64,000 bases of DNA from Neolentinus lepideus HHB14362 ss-1 (GCA_001632425.1 KV425571.1:25460-89459), one strand, 5' to 3'. Positions 1-11,466 are shown, numbered from the stretch's first letter. Program-made: numbers and translations. The notes: generated from the letters alone by a model not told the origin.

Positions 1-409
1 TCTCTAACCGCACTGTCGATAGAAGGTGGCTTTGGATCCAATTCAGTGGTAAGCACTAGCTCCGCTCTGTTTGATTCTCGTCCTTAATTAGCTAAGTTCT
101 GTTTTGAAACAGAGTGGAGACGATTGGCTTGCCGCGTTATCCAACTTCGCCCACCTGGAACATCTTGATTGGGCGCGGGCTCTCTACACCATACTGGATG
201 GGAGTCCAAATGTGGCCCAAAAGTTGATACATATTCGCACCTTCCTCGGCGCCTGCCCGAACTTGAATATCATCGACGCCCGTGGTCCGAGGACTATCAT
301 CATCGAGTCAGCTACAGGGACGAACTCGAAGAGGGTGAAAAGGAAGACCAAGCTCGGGACGGTCGAATGTAACGGGATCGTCTATACAGCTTATGTGGGA
401 AAGATGTAA
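1..409 (+). CDS. F-box/LRR-like protein, copy A (3' end only)
   Basis: This is the last part of a gene whose 5' end lies outside the window. The exon at 1-48 is in frame and followed by a GT donor at 49. An intron with an AG acceptor at 111-112 leads to the final exon 113-409, which encodes 98 residues beginning SGDDWLAALSNF and ending AYVGKM. The sequence is nearly identical to 5392-5810 of copy B and clearly related to 9694-9978 of copy C. That supports both the exon boundary and the C-terminal family domain (WLaaLsnFahLeHLdW, then a strand-rich tail ending in YTA/YTAYV). The N-terminal F-box and the central repeats are not visible here. Whether this copy is intact upstream cannot be judged. 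Confidence 0.75.
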
Positions 410-1150
410 GGGAACCCCACTCGTCTATCCTTTTTCTGACTGAAGCCTCAAATCTATAGAACTCGTAAAGCGTTCGTGTGATGGCGATGTACGTAAAATA
501 GTTTCTGCGACACCGTAACATGTATTACTGTTCTGTCCATGATATTTCAGCTGCAGCTTTTCTTGGCCATCCCCTGTACCTACGAGCTTCGTGTCTTCTT
601 CGCTAACTTGCCCCTCTAATTCAATCATTGTAAGTAACACCCCAGCAACCTTGAGCTATCGCGGCACGAAACAGGTGAACCACAGGACATCTCACCCGAC
701 TCGATGCACAGGCCCAGGATCATATCGCCCTCGTTGGACCCTATCGTTCAGTGCATCACAGAGGCAAATCTGAGTCCCGTTCGGACTCCAGATTGCAGGT
801 ATGAGAGGTGACCGCGGAGTCGTCAGCTCATGCATCAGATGCAGCAAAAGTACATCGTCCGTGCATCAACAGCATCGCCTGGGAGTTAAGCGTCTCACCA
901 CGAGCAGGGCGAGACAGTCACCTACGTCGGTAAATCAGGATCGAGAGGTGGTCAGCTTATGTCCCCGGATCCTCAGGACGTGGTTCTTACTATAGGTGAG
1001 CTGTCTCTGAAGCCACGAACGCATGTGGCAAAGGCGATCAACGAGAAATGGTGTAGCATCCGACCAAGCGGTAAGTCAACACTACGAGTAGACGATTTCC
1101 AGCTAGCTCGTTTGTTCCCGTGTTCAGGCATGAACACGAAATGGTACTAG
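410..1150 (+). repeat. Duplicated 3' flank of the F-box copy A/B/C group
   Basis: This non-coding stretch matches 5825-6480 in the same orientation and 9421-9693 in the opposite orientation. In each case it directly follows the stop codon of an F-box copy. Landmarks shared by the copies include cagctgcag, cccctgt.cctacgagctt and, in the two direct copies, the gtgaaccacaggacatctc segment. The flank therefore moved together with the gene. I see no gene of its own in it. Confidence 0.7.
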
Positions 1151-1644
1151 CTGAGCAGAGCTAGCGATGGGTAGTTGACATGTCCTCGCCTATCGCGGCG
1201 GGAGGGGAGAAGGATGGATGGGACGGCGGAGTAATTGATATATATACCTGATCTACGGAATACTTATCCATTTTTCATCTTGGGGCAGTAGCAGATAGAG
1301 ACGGAGGAGAGATAAGCGGGGTTCGAGAGGGCAGACGAGGATTTAGGAGCATAACTTGAATTAGTCTCAAAGGGAATACACACGCGAGCACAATACTTAG
1401 CGGTAAACATAAAACATTGTCGATTGTTTTTGCTGTCCCACCTTTCCATCTTCGAACTAGGGTCTGGATGGAGCTGGCATGATTCAAGGCTCGAGTGCCA
1501 ATGTAGCGATCTTGCCTTCGAGCTACGCTAGATACGGATCAGGACGAGTGTGCTGATACTATACGCTCAGGCTTGGGAGAGATGTAAGAGCAGCTCACGA
1601 CTATGCACGACGGACGTCAAGTCTTTCGAATGAGATGGGCGGCC

Positions 1645-1915
1645 TACTTGCAGCTCACTGTCGCGTAAAGCAGGTCTTTCGATCTTTGGTTCCGTCTGCA
1701 TCTATGCAATACCTCTACCAAACTCTCTAGGACGTGAATATAGGATCTATGCGTGCAGTATAGCCATGTAAGTTGCAGTCGAAAGCAGACTGCCCACCGG
1801 TGCCTAAGCGCTTGAGAACAAAGTTTACGTGATGGACTCAAAGCCTGTGCTTCGCAGATTCCCGACTACTCGCAGTCGCGTCATATCGCGACCAACTCCT
1901 CCATTTTCTCTATAT
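1645..1915 (+). promoter_or_regulatory. Conserved upstream block of F-box paralogue 1
   Basis: This block matches 49925-50175 upstream of the paralogue at 50209, and in part 47440-47550 upstream of the paralogue at 47748. The best conserved part surrounds 1808-1865 and contains a near-palindromic ACGTGA (CACGTGA in the copy near 50093), then GGACTCAAAG and TTCGCAGAtT. A TATA-like CTATATA lies just before the gene, near 1911. A promoter role is inferred from position and conservation only. Confidence 0.5.
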
Positions 1916-1938
1916 ACCCATTTGCCTTGCAGTCATTC

Positions 1939-3441
1939 ATGTTTGCGCTTCCGAAGTTGGTTGCCCTCCCACCGGAGACTCTCGAGGTCATCGCTTGTAA
2001 CTCGGACTGTCGTAAAGACCTACTGTCACTCGCTCTTTCATGCCGATATCTGTATTCAGTTGTGTCACATCCACATCTTCAGTATTATGACATACGCTGT
2101 CGACTAGATTTGACAGCCCTCTGGACACGGCTTTCACATCCTGAAGATGGTTACGCTGGTCTTATTCACTCCTTGACTATCTTGCCGAATGACTTCTGGC
2201 ATATCGATTCTATTCTGAGAGACAGCCTCCCCCTGGAGGAACGGCTGCCAGAGGAGTACCAGGAGTACACACCACTGGAGAAAGTCCGATCAGCTGCAAT
2301 TGATCGGGTAATGGAGTGGGAAGAGCAGCTCAACATAGCCTTGAAACGTATGAAAAATTTGCGTCAGTTCCGATGGCTTCATAGCGCTTGCGTAGTGGAG
2401 GGTGAAGGTGATCTTTGGAGTACTCTCAATTCTTTGGGAACTATCCATGACCTTCATATCCTTGACATTCACATCCGGGACATTCGTGCAGCCCCTAGTC
2501 TCGGGTCACACATTGCCACGTCGAGTTCGGTATGTCTCCTCTTCGTGCAGAAGAACGACTCCTACTTACACTCGATGTCTTCAGTTCTTATCCTTCCGAG
2601 GACTATCGTCTTTGGATCTGAGGACAGATGCATATGAGCTCGACAATGAGACACCCGACGCCACCGCTCTTCTCCGAATGCTTATTAGCAATTGTCCTGA
2701 ACTGGAGGTGACCGTTCCTTGCAATCATTAGCGCGTACTTCAACTCATTATTCCACTCAGCGCCTGTGTCTGCATCTAGTGTTATATACCCACATCGACA
2801 CCGCATCTGCTGACATACTTTTACGCCACGAGGGATGGCCGAACCTGCGTTTTCTCCACTTGGATAACTTCAATTGCACATCCTCCGCATTGTCTCTTTT
2901 TCTTGCCAGCCACGCCTTGTTGGAGGACATCTGTCTTCCGCCTATGATGCCACGGTGCAAATGGGCGGAGGTTGTTCTTCCTGATGGAGCTCTCCCGAAC
3001 CTACATAAGCTTGAATGTCGGAGCCATACTGGTGCGGCAATGCTAAAAAATCCTGGAGCTCTTACGAAGCTCCGGGAACTCCGCGGAATAGACTTGCATG
3101 ACGAAGTTGATTTGGACGTGTACTTCAGCTGGGATGATGAATGGTGGGAAGAACACGAGTATGACAGCCCTGATGGTGAGACAGTGATGGTCTCTCCATG
3201 GAAGGAGCAGCTCTTAGAGGGCATTAGAAACCATCCTTCAATCACGTCGGTATGGTTGGATCCTCACGATAGAGATGTTGCAGCATCATCACACCTATTG
3301 GAGCTTGCTGCCGTGGCACCGCAGATAAACCAGTTGGCATTTGGTATTAGACTGCCGGCCTCTATCGCGGTCAGTAGCTACTATTTGCGCCATTCCGTGT
3401 ATCGCAAACTGATAGATTCACAACCGCCTAATAGCAAGTGA
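1939..3441 (+). CDS. F-box/LRR-like protein, paralogue 1 (C-terminal exon eroded)
   Basis: Exons are 1939-2529, 2585-2707 and 2761-3369, or on to 3441 if the last intron is retained. The N-terminus (LPPETLEV then DLLSLALSCRYLYSVVSHPHLQYYDIR) reads as an F-box of the kind that binds Skp1. It is followed by a family segment (LWTRLSHPEDGYAGLIHSLTILP) and leucine-rich repeat-like pieces (FLSFRGLSSLDL, PNLRFLHLD, LPNLHKLEC). The ATG used by paralogue 50209 is lost here (ctt ccg aag), so the in-frame ATG at 1939 is chosen. The normal last exon, from 3435, has lost one base and gained a stop. The product therefore either ends at 3441 through the unspliced intron or at a frameshifted stop near 3564. 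It is probably a decaying gene. Confidence 0.65.
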
Positions 3442-3735
3442 ATAAGTGGCTAGATGCATTCTCCCATTTCCCCCAGCTGAGGCGTCTGTTTGGCTCGACC
3501 AAATCTTGTTACACGACTGAGAGTTCATGTTGGACCAGAATAGAGGAAGACTCTTCAGATGTGTGAACGGCTGTCTGATTCTGCAAGTCATCATTAATCA
3601 ATGGCATATGGCAGTCATCGTCGAGAGAGGGGAGAATGGCTAAATTAAATGGGTAAAGAGAAGGGCAGGAGACATTACCGAGCCTGCGTTACTCCATTAA
3701 TCCGACGAGACCATGTATACAGCTAGATATTAAAG
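3435..3735 (+). pseudogene. Degenerate last exon of F-box paralogue 1
   Basis: Aligned with 49256-49549 of the intact paralogue, this stretch keeps W-L-D-A-F-S-H-F-P-Q-L near its start and the MAVI.ERG and IKWVKRR segments later. One base is missing near 3485, shifting the frame. A TAA at about 3640 replaces the GAG that follows the Gly codon in the paralogue. A further stop interrupts the LLYSDE tail. It cannot encode the family C-terminus. Confidence 0.7.
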
Positions 3736-3986
3736 ATATTATTCCGACGGAGAGACTATGATTTGCCGTCATCTTCACCGAGACCGATACCATAGGGGTT
3801 TATTTGGAGATGCGATGTTCAGTGTATTATGCAAAGTCCTGTAAATCATTTCGAGTGAACGAGACAAAGAAGAGCTCAAGGGAAACGAGTAGTCGGCAAC
3901 TGGCGGGATGTGGCTGTGCGTCTACTTTAATTCCTGTTGTTAGGCGTCCTGGTCGTCCTCAGTCTCGACTTCTCTAGCCATTGACT

Positions 3987-5824
3987 ATGCCCCTCACCGA
4001 TCTTCCGCTTGAGATGCTCGACAAAGTTGCCAGTCGCATCGACGACCGCGAAGGTATATTATCCTTTGGGCTATCTTCCAAGTGACTCTATTCGATCGTA
4101 TCGGAATCGCACCTTCAGTACTGTGATATACGAGCTCCATTGTCTATGCCAGCTCTTTGGGCGCGGCTTAGTCGTCCCGACGACTTACATGCCTCATTGA
4201 TACGATCTCTAACCATTATCCCCGACAAGCCTGTGTCTTCGGGGTCGTTCTTCAATAACTTCAGATCAGAACGTCGAGTTCCGGGAGAATATGCAGAGGA
4301 GAGCTCGCGCGGCAATGTGGAAGGTGTTCCAGTAATATTCAGCATGGACGGGGTTGATGAATGCAAGGGTGACTTAATCCGGGCTGTAAGACGTATGATC
4401 AATCTTCGCCAATTCCGATGGCTTCGTCAGCAATCTGCTGTTGTTTTTGGCAAAGATAATCTCTGGAACGCAATCAATTCATTACCAATGGTTGAAGATC
4501 TTCATGTTGTTGACCTGGACGATGACACCGCAAACTCATGGATTGGCAAGCCATTCTTCGCCATTTCAGATTCGGTATGTATCTTCAAATCAACCGTTGA
4601 AACAGCTGACGCTCATTTATTCTCATTACTGTTGTCTAGTTCCAGTCTCTCAGAGCCCTCTCCTCTCTAAAACTGACCACGGCTGCATTCGGTCATGTAG
4701 GCATCCAACCGCCCGACACGGCGCCGCTCGTACCAATGCTAACTCAGCAATGCCCCGATTTGCAGGTATGCAGGCTATTCTTTCTTTGTATATCGAGCCT
4801 CCTGTGGTGCATGATGGACATGATCTGATATGCATGCTGTTGCCACAGAACTTGGACTTGCATCTAGGGTTATTCCATAACTTTGCGAATGCTAGAGCGG
4901 GCCGATTACTTCAGGATGCGAACTGGCGAAGCCTCCGTATGCTCCACATGGAAGTGATGAGCTGTAACGCAGCTGATCTATCCAGGTTTTTGTGCTGCCA
5001 CCCTACCATTGAGGATCTGCAACTCTGCGACACGATGCCTGGGTTCACATGGGATAAGCTGGTGCTAATCGACGACGCCCTTCCAAATCTCTATGCTCTC
5101 AAATGCCACAGCCCCACAGCAGCAGCATTACTCAAGAACTCGAAAGCATTACGACGCCTTAGGATCTTGTGTGGGATTGGTTTGGATGATACAGTAGAGA
5201 TGGAGGATTATTTTACTCCGGATGAAGACTGGTTTGCATTATATGGAGGGCAATGGGGAGACAATATTGCGGCATCTCCGTGGAAGGCTCACCTCTTAGA
5301 TGGAATCAATGCGCATCCCACAATCACATCCATCGGCTTGGACAAATTGAGTATGCCTTCACAGCTTGTAGAACTTGCCGGCGTAACTCCGTCTCTAACC
5401 GCACTGTCGATAGAAGGTGGCTTTGGATCCAATTCAGTGGTAAGCACTAGCTCCGCTCTGTTTGATTCTCGTCCTTAATTAGCTAAATTCTGTTTTGAAA
5501 CAGAGTGGAGACGATTGGCTTGCTGCGTTATCCAACTTCGCCCACCTGGAACATCTTGATTGGTCATGGGCTCTCAACTTCATACTGGATGCGAGTCAAG
5601 ATGTGGCCCAAAAGTTGACACGCGCCTTCCTCCTCGCCTGCCCAAACTTGAATATCATCGACGCCCGTGGTCCGAGGACTGTCATCATCGAGTCAGCTAC
5701 AGGGACGAACTTGAAGAGGGTGAAAAGGAAAACCAAGCTCGGGACGGTCGAATGTAACGGGAGCGTGTATACAGCTTATGTGGGAAAGATGCAAGGGAAC
5801 CCCACTCGTCTATCCTTTTTCTGA
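3987..5824 (+). pseudogene. F-box/LRR-like protein, copy B (in-frame TGA)
   Basis: Exons by homology with copy C are 3987-4574, 4640-4765, 4849-5439 and 5504-5824, all joining in phase. The F-box region reads LPLEMLDKVASRIDDREGIL and then SFGLSSK, followed by TGA at 4083-4085. The intact copy C has CGA (Arg) at that point, so this is a single C-to-T nonsense change 33 codons after the ATG. The rest of the frame is open: MINLRQFRWLRQQS, FQSLRALSSLKL, WRSLRMLHMEVMS and SPWKAHLLDGINAHP. The normal stop after GKM has also changed from TAA to CAA, extending the tail to 5824. Downstream initiation is possible but would lack the F-box. One mutation in an otherwise open frame suggests recent inactivation or a sequencing error. 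Confidence 0.8.
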
Positions 5825-6480
5825 CTGAAGCCTCAAATCAATAGAACTCGTAAAGCACTCATGTAATAATGTGTGCAAAATCATGTCGACGCGATGTATG
5901 AAAGATAGTTTCTGCGACCCAATAACATGTATTACTGTTCTGTCTATGATCTTTCAGCTGCAGCTTTTCTTGGCCGTCCCCTGTACCTACGAGCTTCGTG
6001 TCTTCTTTGCTAACTCTTAATCCAATCGTTGTAACACCCCAGCAACCTTGACCTATCGCAGCACGAAACAAGTGAACCACAGGACATCTCACCCGACTCG
6101 ATACACAGGCCCAGGATCATATCGTCCTTGCTGGACCCTATCGTTCAGTGCATCACAGAGGCGAATCTAAATCCTATTCGAAGTCCGGATTGGCGTGAGA
6201 GGTCAGGTCGTGCATCAGATGCAGGAAAAGACATCGTCCGCGAGTCAACAGCATCGTCTGGAAGTTAAGCATCTCACGTCGGTCGCGACATAAGCCGTAC
6301 ATGACGGGCACGGTAAGTCAGGAATCAGGATCGAGAGGTGTCCCCGGATCCTCAGAACGTGACTCTTAGCTGTCTGTGAAGCCACGAACGTATGTGGTAA
6401 AGGCGGTCAACGAGAAATAGTGTAAATGAGAGTAAGCATCCGACCACGCGGTAAGTCAACACTGCGAGCAGACGAGGTCA
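5825..6480 (+). repeat. Duplicated 3' flank of F-box copy B
   Basis: This is the same non-coding block as 410-1150, with several short deletions. Its inverted relative is at 9421-9693. It marks the end of the duplicated gene unit. I see no gene in it. Confidence 0.7.
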
Positions 6481-6639
6481 AGTGTACGATAGGTAGTCGA
6501 CGTGTCCTCGCCTATGGGGAGAAGGAGGGATAGTGAGGCGGAGTACTCGACTTACTGCGGTGTAGAGCTGTGGAGGTCTGAAGGAAAGGAGACCTGTAAA
6601 CAGCCGTATCAGATCGTACGGAGTACGCGTACCATGGAA

Positions 6640-6765
6640 GGTGAGCTTCTCGGAACACTTAAGACACCTGTACGAAGTGCCATCGACTGACTGGGTCTGT
6701 ATGGTCCGCCAAAAACTTGATAGCCGGAGAAAGTGCTGCCCCGTATCAAGTTTCAACATCCCAGT
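6640..6765 (+). other. Relic related to 52470-52590 (chromodomain-like fragment)
   Basis: This stretch shares acacctgtacgaag.gccat and gccggagaaagt.ct with 52470-52590, in the same order and spacing. Here the reading frame is broken by TGA and TAG codons, so it is at most a relic of the open frame described at 52445-52657. Both lie several hundred bases downstream of an F-box copy. Confidence 0.35.
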
Positions 6766-7099
6766 ACGGTTGGACCGTCCGCTATCTCACATACATGCAG
6801 AAGGACATGTCACTTACACTGGTTTCTTGGCGAGCATAGGACGTTCGCCTTCCCCTCGTGGCGCTTCTTCCGAGCCTGTGTAGACTTCAACGTCGCTCGC
6901 TGCCAAACCGAGCGACGACTGGGATTAGGGTCGCTTCTGGACTGGTGAACGGTGGGAAGGGCGAACTAGACAGGATTCCCTCTCTCGGAAATCTCAGCTC
7001 TTGGAGAGTAACAAGGATCACGTCCATCAAATTGGCTAGGACTACCAGCTGGCTTGTCCCTAGCAGTCAGTGACCAAGTGGAATTTTCGCTGCACGAAG

Positions 7100-7330
7100 A
7101 GGACAAGTGGTCACCTTTTTTCTGGCGTGAAGAAATCAGCCAAAGACGATATGACACGGGCGCGCTTGCCCCGAGCGGTCGGTTGCCCGAAGGGCAATCG
7201 CGTACTGTACAACCCGTAAATACAAGTCTTATATACGATTTTCTTATCATCCCGAATATGGGCGCCTCCGGCGCCAACCCTCTCGACCACATGCTCGCAC
7301 GCGAGCTCGACCCGAATCCCGAATTCCAAC
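7100..7330 (+). repeat. Relic of an F-box 5' flank
   Basis: This region resembles 47560-47750, the immediate upstream region of the F-box paralogue at 47748. Both contain gggcgcg...cccgaagggcaatcgcgt-like sequence, then taaatac, then an AT-rich stretch. A GC-rich part beginning ATGG follows and ends in attccaacat. No F-box coding sequence follows here, so this looks like an orphaned promoter fragment. Confidence 0.35.
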
Positions 7331-8284
7331 ATGGCGTAGGATATCTCTCTATTGGGTGGACTCGACGACGGGTCCTATGATTCGTAGGTGAAGTTTTGGT
7401 GCAAAGTCGTGATTGTTACAGAGACGGTGGGTGAGGAGAGATAGGGGTGCCAGTACTAGTAATGAGCATGCTCCAACGAGGTATAACGACGTAGAATAAT
7501 ACAGTGCCCGAGTAATGATGCTAGGGCTGTCCGTCCGTTTTACCCGAGAGCGCTTCCAGGGTATCCCGAATCTCCTAGTCACAGGGCCTCGCGCATATGC
7601 ATCCCAATACATATTCGGGATGGGAGTAATCCAGCGCATAAAATACCTCCGCCAAATTCGATGGGACAGGTAGAATATCTGGATCAAATGCAAGACACTA
7701 CACCATTGTAAGACTATTTAGTAGCGCGGGCGCTGACCACCGGGCTATGACACCTCTCGGGAGGGGAGAGAAAGGCAGTGATACCGCCATCATGACGACT
7801 GATCGCAATGCAGTTGTTTTACTGTGATGCAAAGATCAATCACGCTGCCTATTCCCGAGCCATGCCCGAATTTCAAGAGTCTGGTGCTGCACAGAACCAA
7901 GGTACCCTCCCCTCCACTAGTACTCCTATAACGGCGCGATGTTACGCCCGCTTGCCGTTTGCATCAGCATAATCGGCGCAGTTTCCATATATGGTATAAC
8001 TATACCTTAATGAAGTCGCACATAGGAGAGAGCCAATAATCGTGATTCGTGGCTATTCAGTGTCTCGAAGCAACGTACCATTCCGCGATGTTGTAAAGTC
8101 TCAGAGGCGGGCTACGCAAGCTCAGAGAGGAAGGCGGAATCAGTTCTCCTCTTTGCATCATTCTCGGCCCCTCGAGACAGCCATCAATGATGCAAGTACA
8201 ACATATCATGATGTACCTGCCAGTTACAAGGGGGAGGACGAGCAACCTCATGGCGAACAGTGCCACACTTTGCCGAGTGGCCTG
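7331..8284. other. Intergenic, no gene seen
   Basis: Only short overlapping frames occur here, with no family resemblance, splice logic or repeat structure that I can recognise. The last part is probably promoter for the secreted protein gene. Confidence 0.4.
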
Positions 8285-8291
8285 TATAAAA
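8285..8291 (+). promoter_or_regulatory. TATA box for the small secreted protein gene
   Basis: TATAAAA lies 211 bp before the ATG at 8502. The distance suggests a long leader, or an intron in the 5' UTR (a GTAACG donor-like site near 8419). It is assigned by position only. Confidence 0.4.
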
Positions 8292-8501
8292 GCGCCGTCA
8301 ACCTGTGCGTTTCGGCCAGTCTGCGACTCCTCCACTAGTTCACGTTTCGTATAATCATTCTACAGAGTCTGTGACTCACGTCTACGCTCGCTCACGCCAA
8401 ATAATCCATTCGCTTAAAGGTAACGGTGGTCGCTATCCCTGTTTGCACAAAGACAGTCGCTTACATTTCACCTTTACTGCCGAAAGTTCCCTAGTTTAAT
8501 C

Positions 8502-9144
8502 ATGCAGCTTCGTCTTTTCGCCGCCCTTGCTATTCTCGGTTTTGCTGGTACCGCGTGTACTGCCCCCATAGCAGAGGTGAGCTAGCCGTACTCGTTCATA
8601 AAGCGACTCGTACCAAGTATTGACCTCAATAATAGCCTGCTCCTGAATTGCAAGTGCTCCACGCACGTGCAGTCACGATCCACCCGACCTTTACTGGAGA
8701 CCTAGCGAACATCGCGATCCCGACGATACCAGCAGGCGCGTCGGCAAAAGAGGTGAAGAAGCTGCAGAAGAAGATCACGGCAGCAAAGGCCAAGCAGAGT
8801 GCACGCGTGACCTTGCAGAACGCCGCCCTGAAGAGCGGACAAACTGTACTCAACGCTGCCGATGCGTCTTTGAAGCTACCAAGTGCGCTGTCGGTGACGT
8901 TCACTAATGACTTCCATTCTTCCTCGTCCGACTCCGAGAAGCACGTTACCTTCCAATTCGACGCGCCCGTCTGCGCCCCGTCGTGCGTGGGGCATGGTTA
9001 TAATGGTCCTCGTAGCTCGTCCCCCGGAAAGGGACAGCCCGGGAAGATATTCAACCATGCGCATGCCACGATTTTCGGAGTAAGTTCCTGTAGTCAGTCC
9101 ATCGACAGTGTGCTTACCGAGCTTCGCAGGAAAACGACGTATAA
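8502..9144 (+). CDS. Small secreted protein, function unknown
   Basis: Three exons (8502-8576, 8636-9079, 9130-9144) join in phase to give 177 residues. The N-terminus MQLRLFAALAILGFAGTACT is a classic signal peptide: Arg, then a hydrophobic core, then small residues with likely cleavage near CTA-P. The mature part starts with a short Pro/Glu stretch and an LHAR motif. A Lys/Ala-rich segment (about residues 55-75, KEVKKLQKKITAAKAKQ) likely forms a helix, followed by a Ser-rich part and a Cys-x3-Cys pair (CAPSC). The third exon adds only ENDV. No enzyme motif is visible. Secreted proteins of this size in wood-decay or symbiotic fungi are often uncharacterised. It lies alone between F-box copies. 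Confidence 0.75.
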
Positions 9145-9420
9145 ATGACGAAAGAGACACAGCAGATTGGGACATCAGTGATGGACAGAGATCTTATTCC
9201 TCTTGGTAAAGGAGCTTGTAGAACGACAGCCCTGTAGTATGTTTATTTATTTAATTTATCTGCCAAGGACGTGTATACCTCACTCGAAAGTCGAGACTGT
9301 GCCAGAATCAATGATGCGTTTGATCAGTGGTACGCATCGCAAGGAGAAGGTCCAAAGCTTGGTGAGGGCGATATGATCCTAGGCCTGTGCATCGAATTGG
9401 GTGAGTTTGTGCTGGGATAG

Positions 9421-9693
9421 GTCAAGTTTGCTGTGGTGTTACAACGATCGGATTAGAGGGGCAAGTCAGCGAAAAAGAGCGAAGCTCGTAGGGACAGGGG
9501 ATGGCCGAGCATGGATGCAGCTGAAACATTATGGATAGAGCAGTGATACATGCTACGGTGTCACAGAAACTACCTTTCGTACATCGTGCCGACATGATTT
9601 GGCACACGTCATCACGTGAATGCTTTACGAGTTCTATGGATTTCATGCTTCGGTCAGGAATGAAAAGGATGGACTAGTAAGATTCCCTTACAC
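9421..9693 (-). repeat. Inverted copy of the F-box 3' flank
   Basis: Read on the minus strand, this matches 410-660 and 5825-6050, including the actcgtaaagc, tttcagctgca and cctacgagcttcg segments. It directly follows the stop of copy C. Copy C was therefore duplicated with its 3' flank and inverted relative to A and B. Confidence 0.75.
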
Positions 9694-11466
9694 CTATCCG
9701 ACGTAAGCTGTATGGACGTTTCCATTGCATTCAATCTTCCCCAACGAGGTCATCTCTTCCACCTTCTTCGAATTCGTTCCTGTACCTAACTCGATAATGA
9801 CAGTCTCCCGACCACGGGCATCGATAGTTCTCAAGTTGGGGCAGGCACTGAGGAGAAGACGTATCACCTTTCGGGCCACGACTTCACTCCCGCTCGATAT
9901 GGCGTCGAGAGCCTGTGCCCAACCAAGATGTTCCAGGCGGACAAAGTGGGATAGCGCGTCAGCCCACTCGTCGTCACTCTATTCAAAACAGATTTTAGCC
10001 GATCAAGGACGAGAATCAAACAGAGCGGAGAGTGCTCACCACGAAACTGGGCCCGTAGTAACCTTCCATAGACAGTTTGGTTAGAGACGGAGTTACACCG
10101 GCAAGCTCTACAAGCCGTGAAGGCATGTCAAATCTGAACGAGCCGATGGATGTGATCGTGGGATGGGCATTGATTCCCTCTAAGAGGCGAGCCTTCCATG
10201 GAGACGCCGTGGTGTCGTCTTCCCATTCAGCTCCATGTAATGCATACCAATCTTCATCCAAAGTAAAATAATCCTCCATCTCCACCGTGTCATCCAGATC
10301 AATCCCACTCAAGATCCTAAGACATCGCAATGCTTTAGGATTCTTGAGCAATGCTGCCGCCGTCGGGCTGTGGCATTTGAGAACATGGAGATTTGGAAGG
10401 GCATCGTCGACTAGCACCACACTATCCCATGTGGGCCCGGGCATCGCCTCAGGGAGCTGCAGATCCTCGATGGTGGGATGGCAGCACAAAAACTTGGACA
10501 AATCTGCTGCATTACAGCTCATCCCTTTCATGTGGAGCACACGGAGGCTTCGCCACTTTGCATCCTGAAGTAATCGGCCCGCCCTAGGATCAGTAACCCC
10601 GTAGTATTTCCCTAGATTCAAGTCCAAGCTCTGTGGCGGTAGCATGCGTATCAGATCATGTCCATCACGCACCACAGGAGGCTCGATAGACAAAGAAAGA
10701 ACATACCACATACCTGCAAATCGGGGCAGTGCTCAGTTAGCATTGGTACGAGCGGTGCCGTGTCGGACGGTTCAGTGCCTACATTATAGAATGCAGCCGT
10801 GGTCAGTGTTAGAGAGGAGAAGCCTCTGAGAGACTGAAACTAGACAAAAGTAGTGGGATTGAATGAGCACCAGGTGTGTCGCACCGTTGATCCGAAGACG
10901 CGTACCGAATCTGAAGTGGCGAAAACTCGCTTGTCGTTGTCATCGTTCAGGTCGACAACATGAAGATCTTTGAGCATTGGTAAGGAATTGATTGCGGTCC
11001 AGAGATTATCTCCACCGAAAACAACAACAGATTGCTGACGAAGCCATCGGAATTGGCGCAGGTTGATCATACGTCTTACAGCTGGGATTATGCCGCCTTC
11101 ATCGACTCCGTTGAATACTACTGGGTCACCCTTCACATTGCTTCTCGAGCCCTCTTCTGCATATTCTTCCAGAACTCGGCGTTCTAACTTGAAGTTCCTG
11201 AAGAACGACTCCGAATCCACAGGCTCGTCGTGGAGGATAGTCAAAGACCGGATCAACGAGGCACGCATGTCGTCGGGGCGACTCAGCCGCGCCCAAAGAG
11301 CTGGCATTGACAATGGAACTCGTATATCGCAGTATTGAAGGTGCGATTTCGATACAATCGAATAGAGTCGCTTGGAAGATAGCCCAAAGGATAATACACC
11401 TTCACGATCGTCAATGCAGCTGGCAACTTTGTCGAGCATCTCGAGCGGAAGGCCGGTGAGGAGCAT
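9694..11466 (-). CDS. F-box/LRR-like protein, copy C (intact)
   Basis: Exons on the minus strand are 11466-10906, 10839-10714, 10630-10040 and 9978-9694. They join in phase to give 520 residues. The F-box spans about residues 4-45 (LPLEMLDKVASCIDDREGVL, SFGLSSKRLYSIVSKSHLQY). Next come the family signature LWARLSRPDDMRASLIRSLTIL, a linker MINLRQFRWLRQQS, LRR-like units (FQSLRGFSSLTL, LPNLHVLKCHSP, LRCLRILSGIDL) and the C-terminal WADALSHFVRLEHLGW domain. F-box proteins act as substrate receptors of SCF ubiquitin ligases, with the LRR part usually contacting the target; that role is inferred. This is the intact reference for copies A, B and fragment D. The 83-bp second intron is longer than the others but has GT and AG ends. 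Confidence 0.8.
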
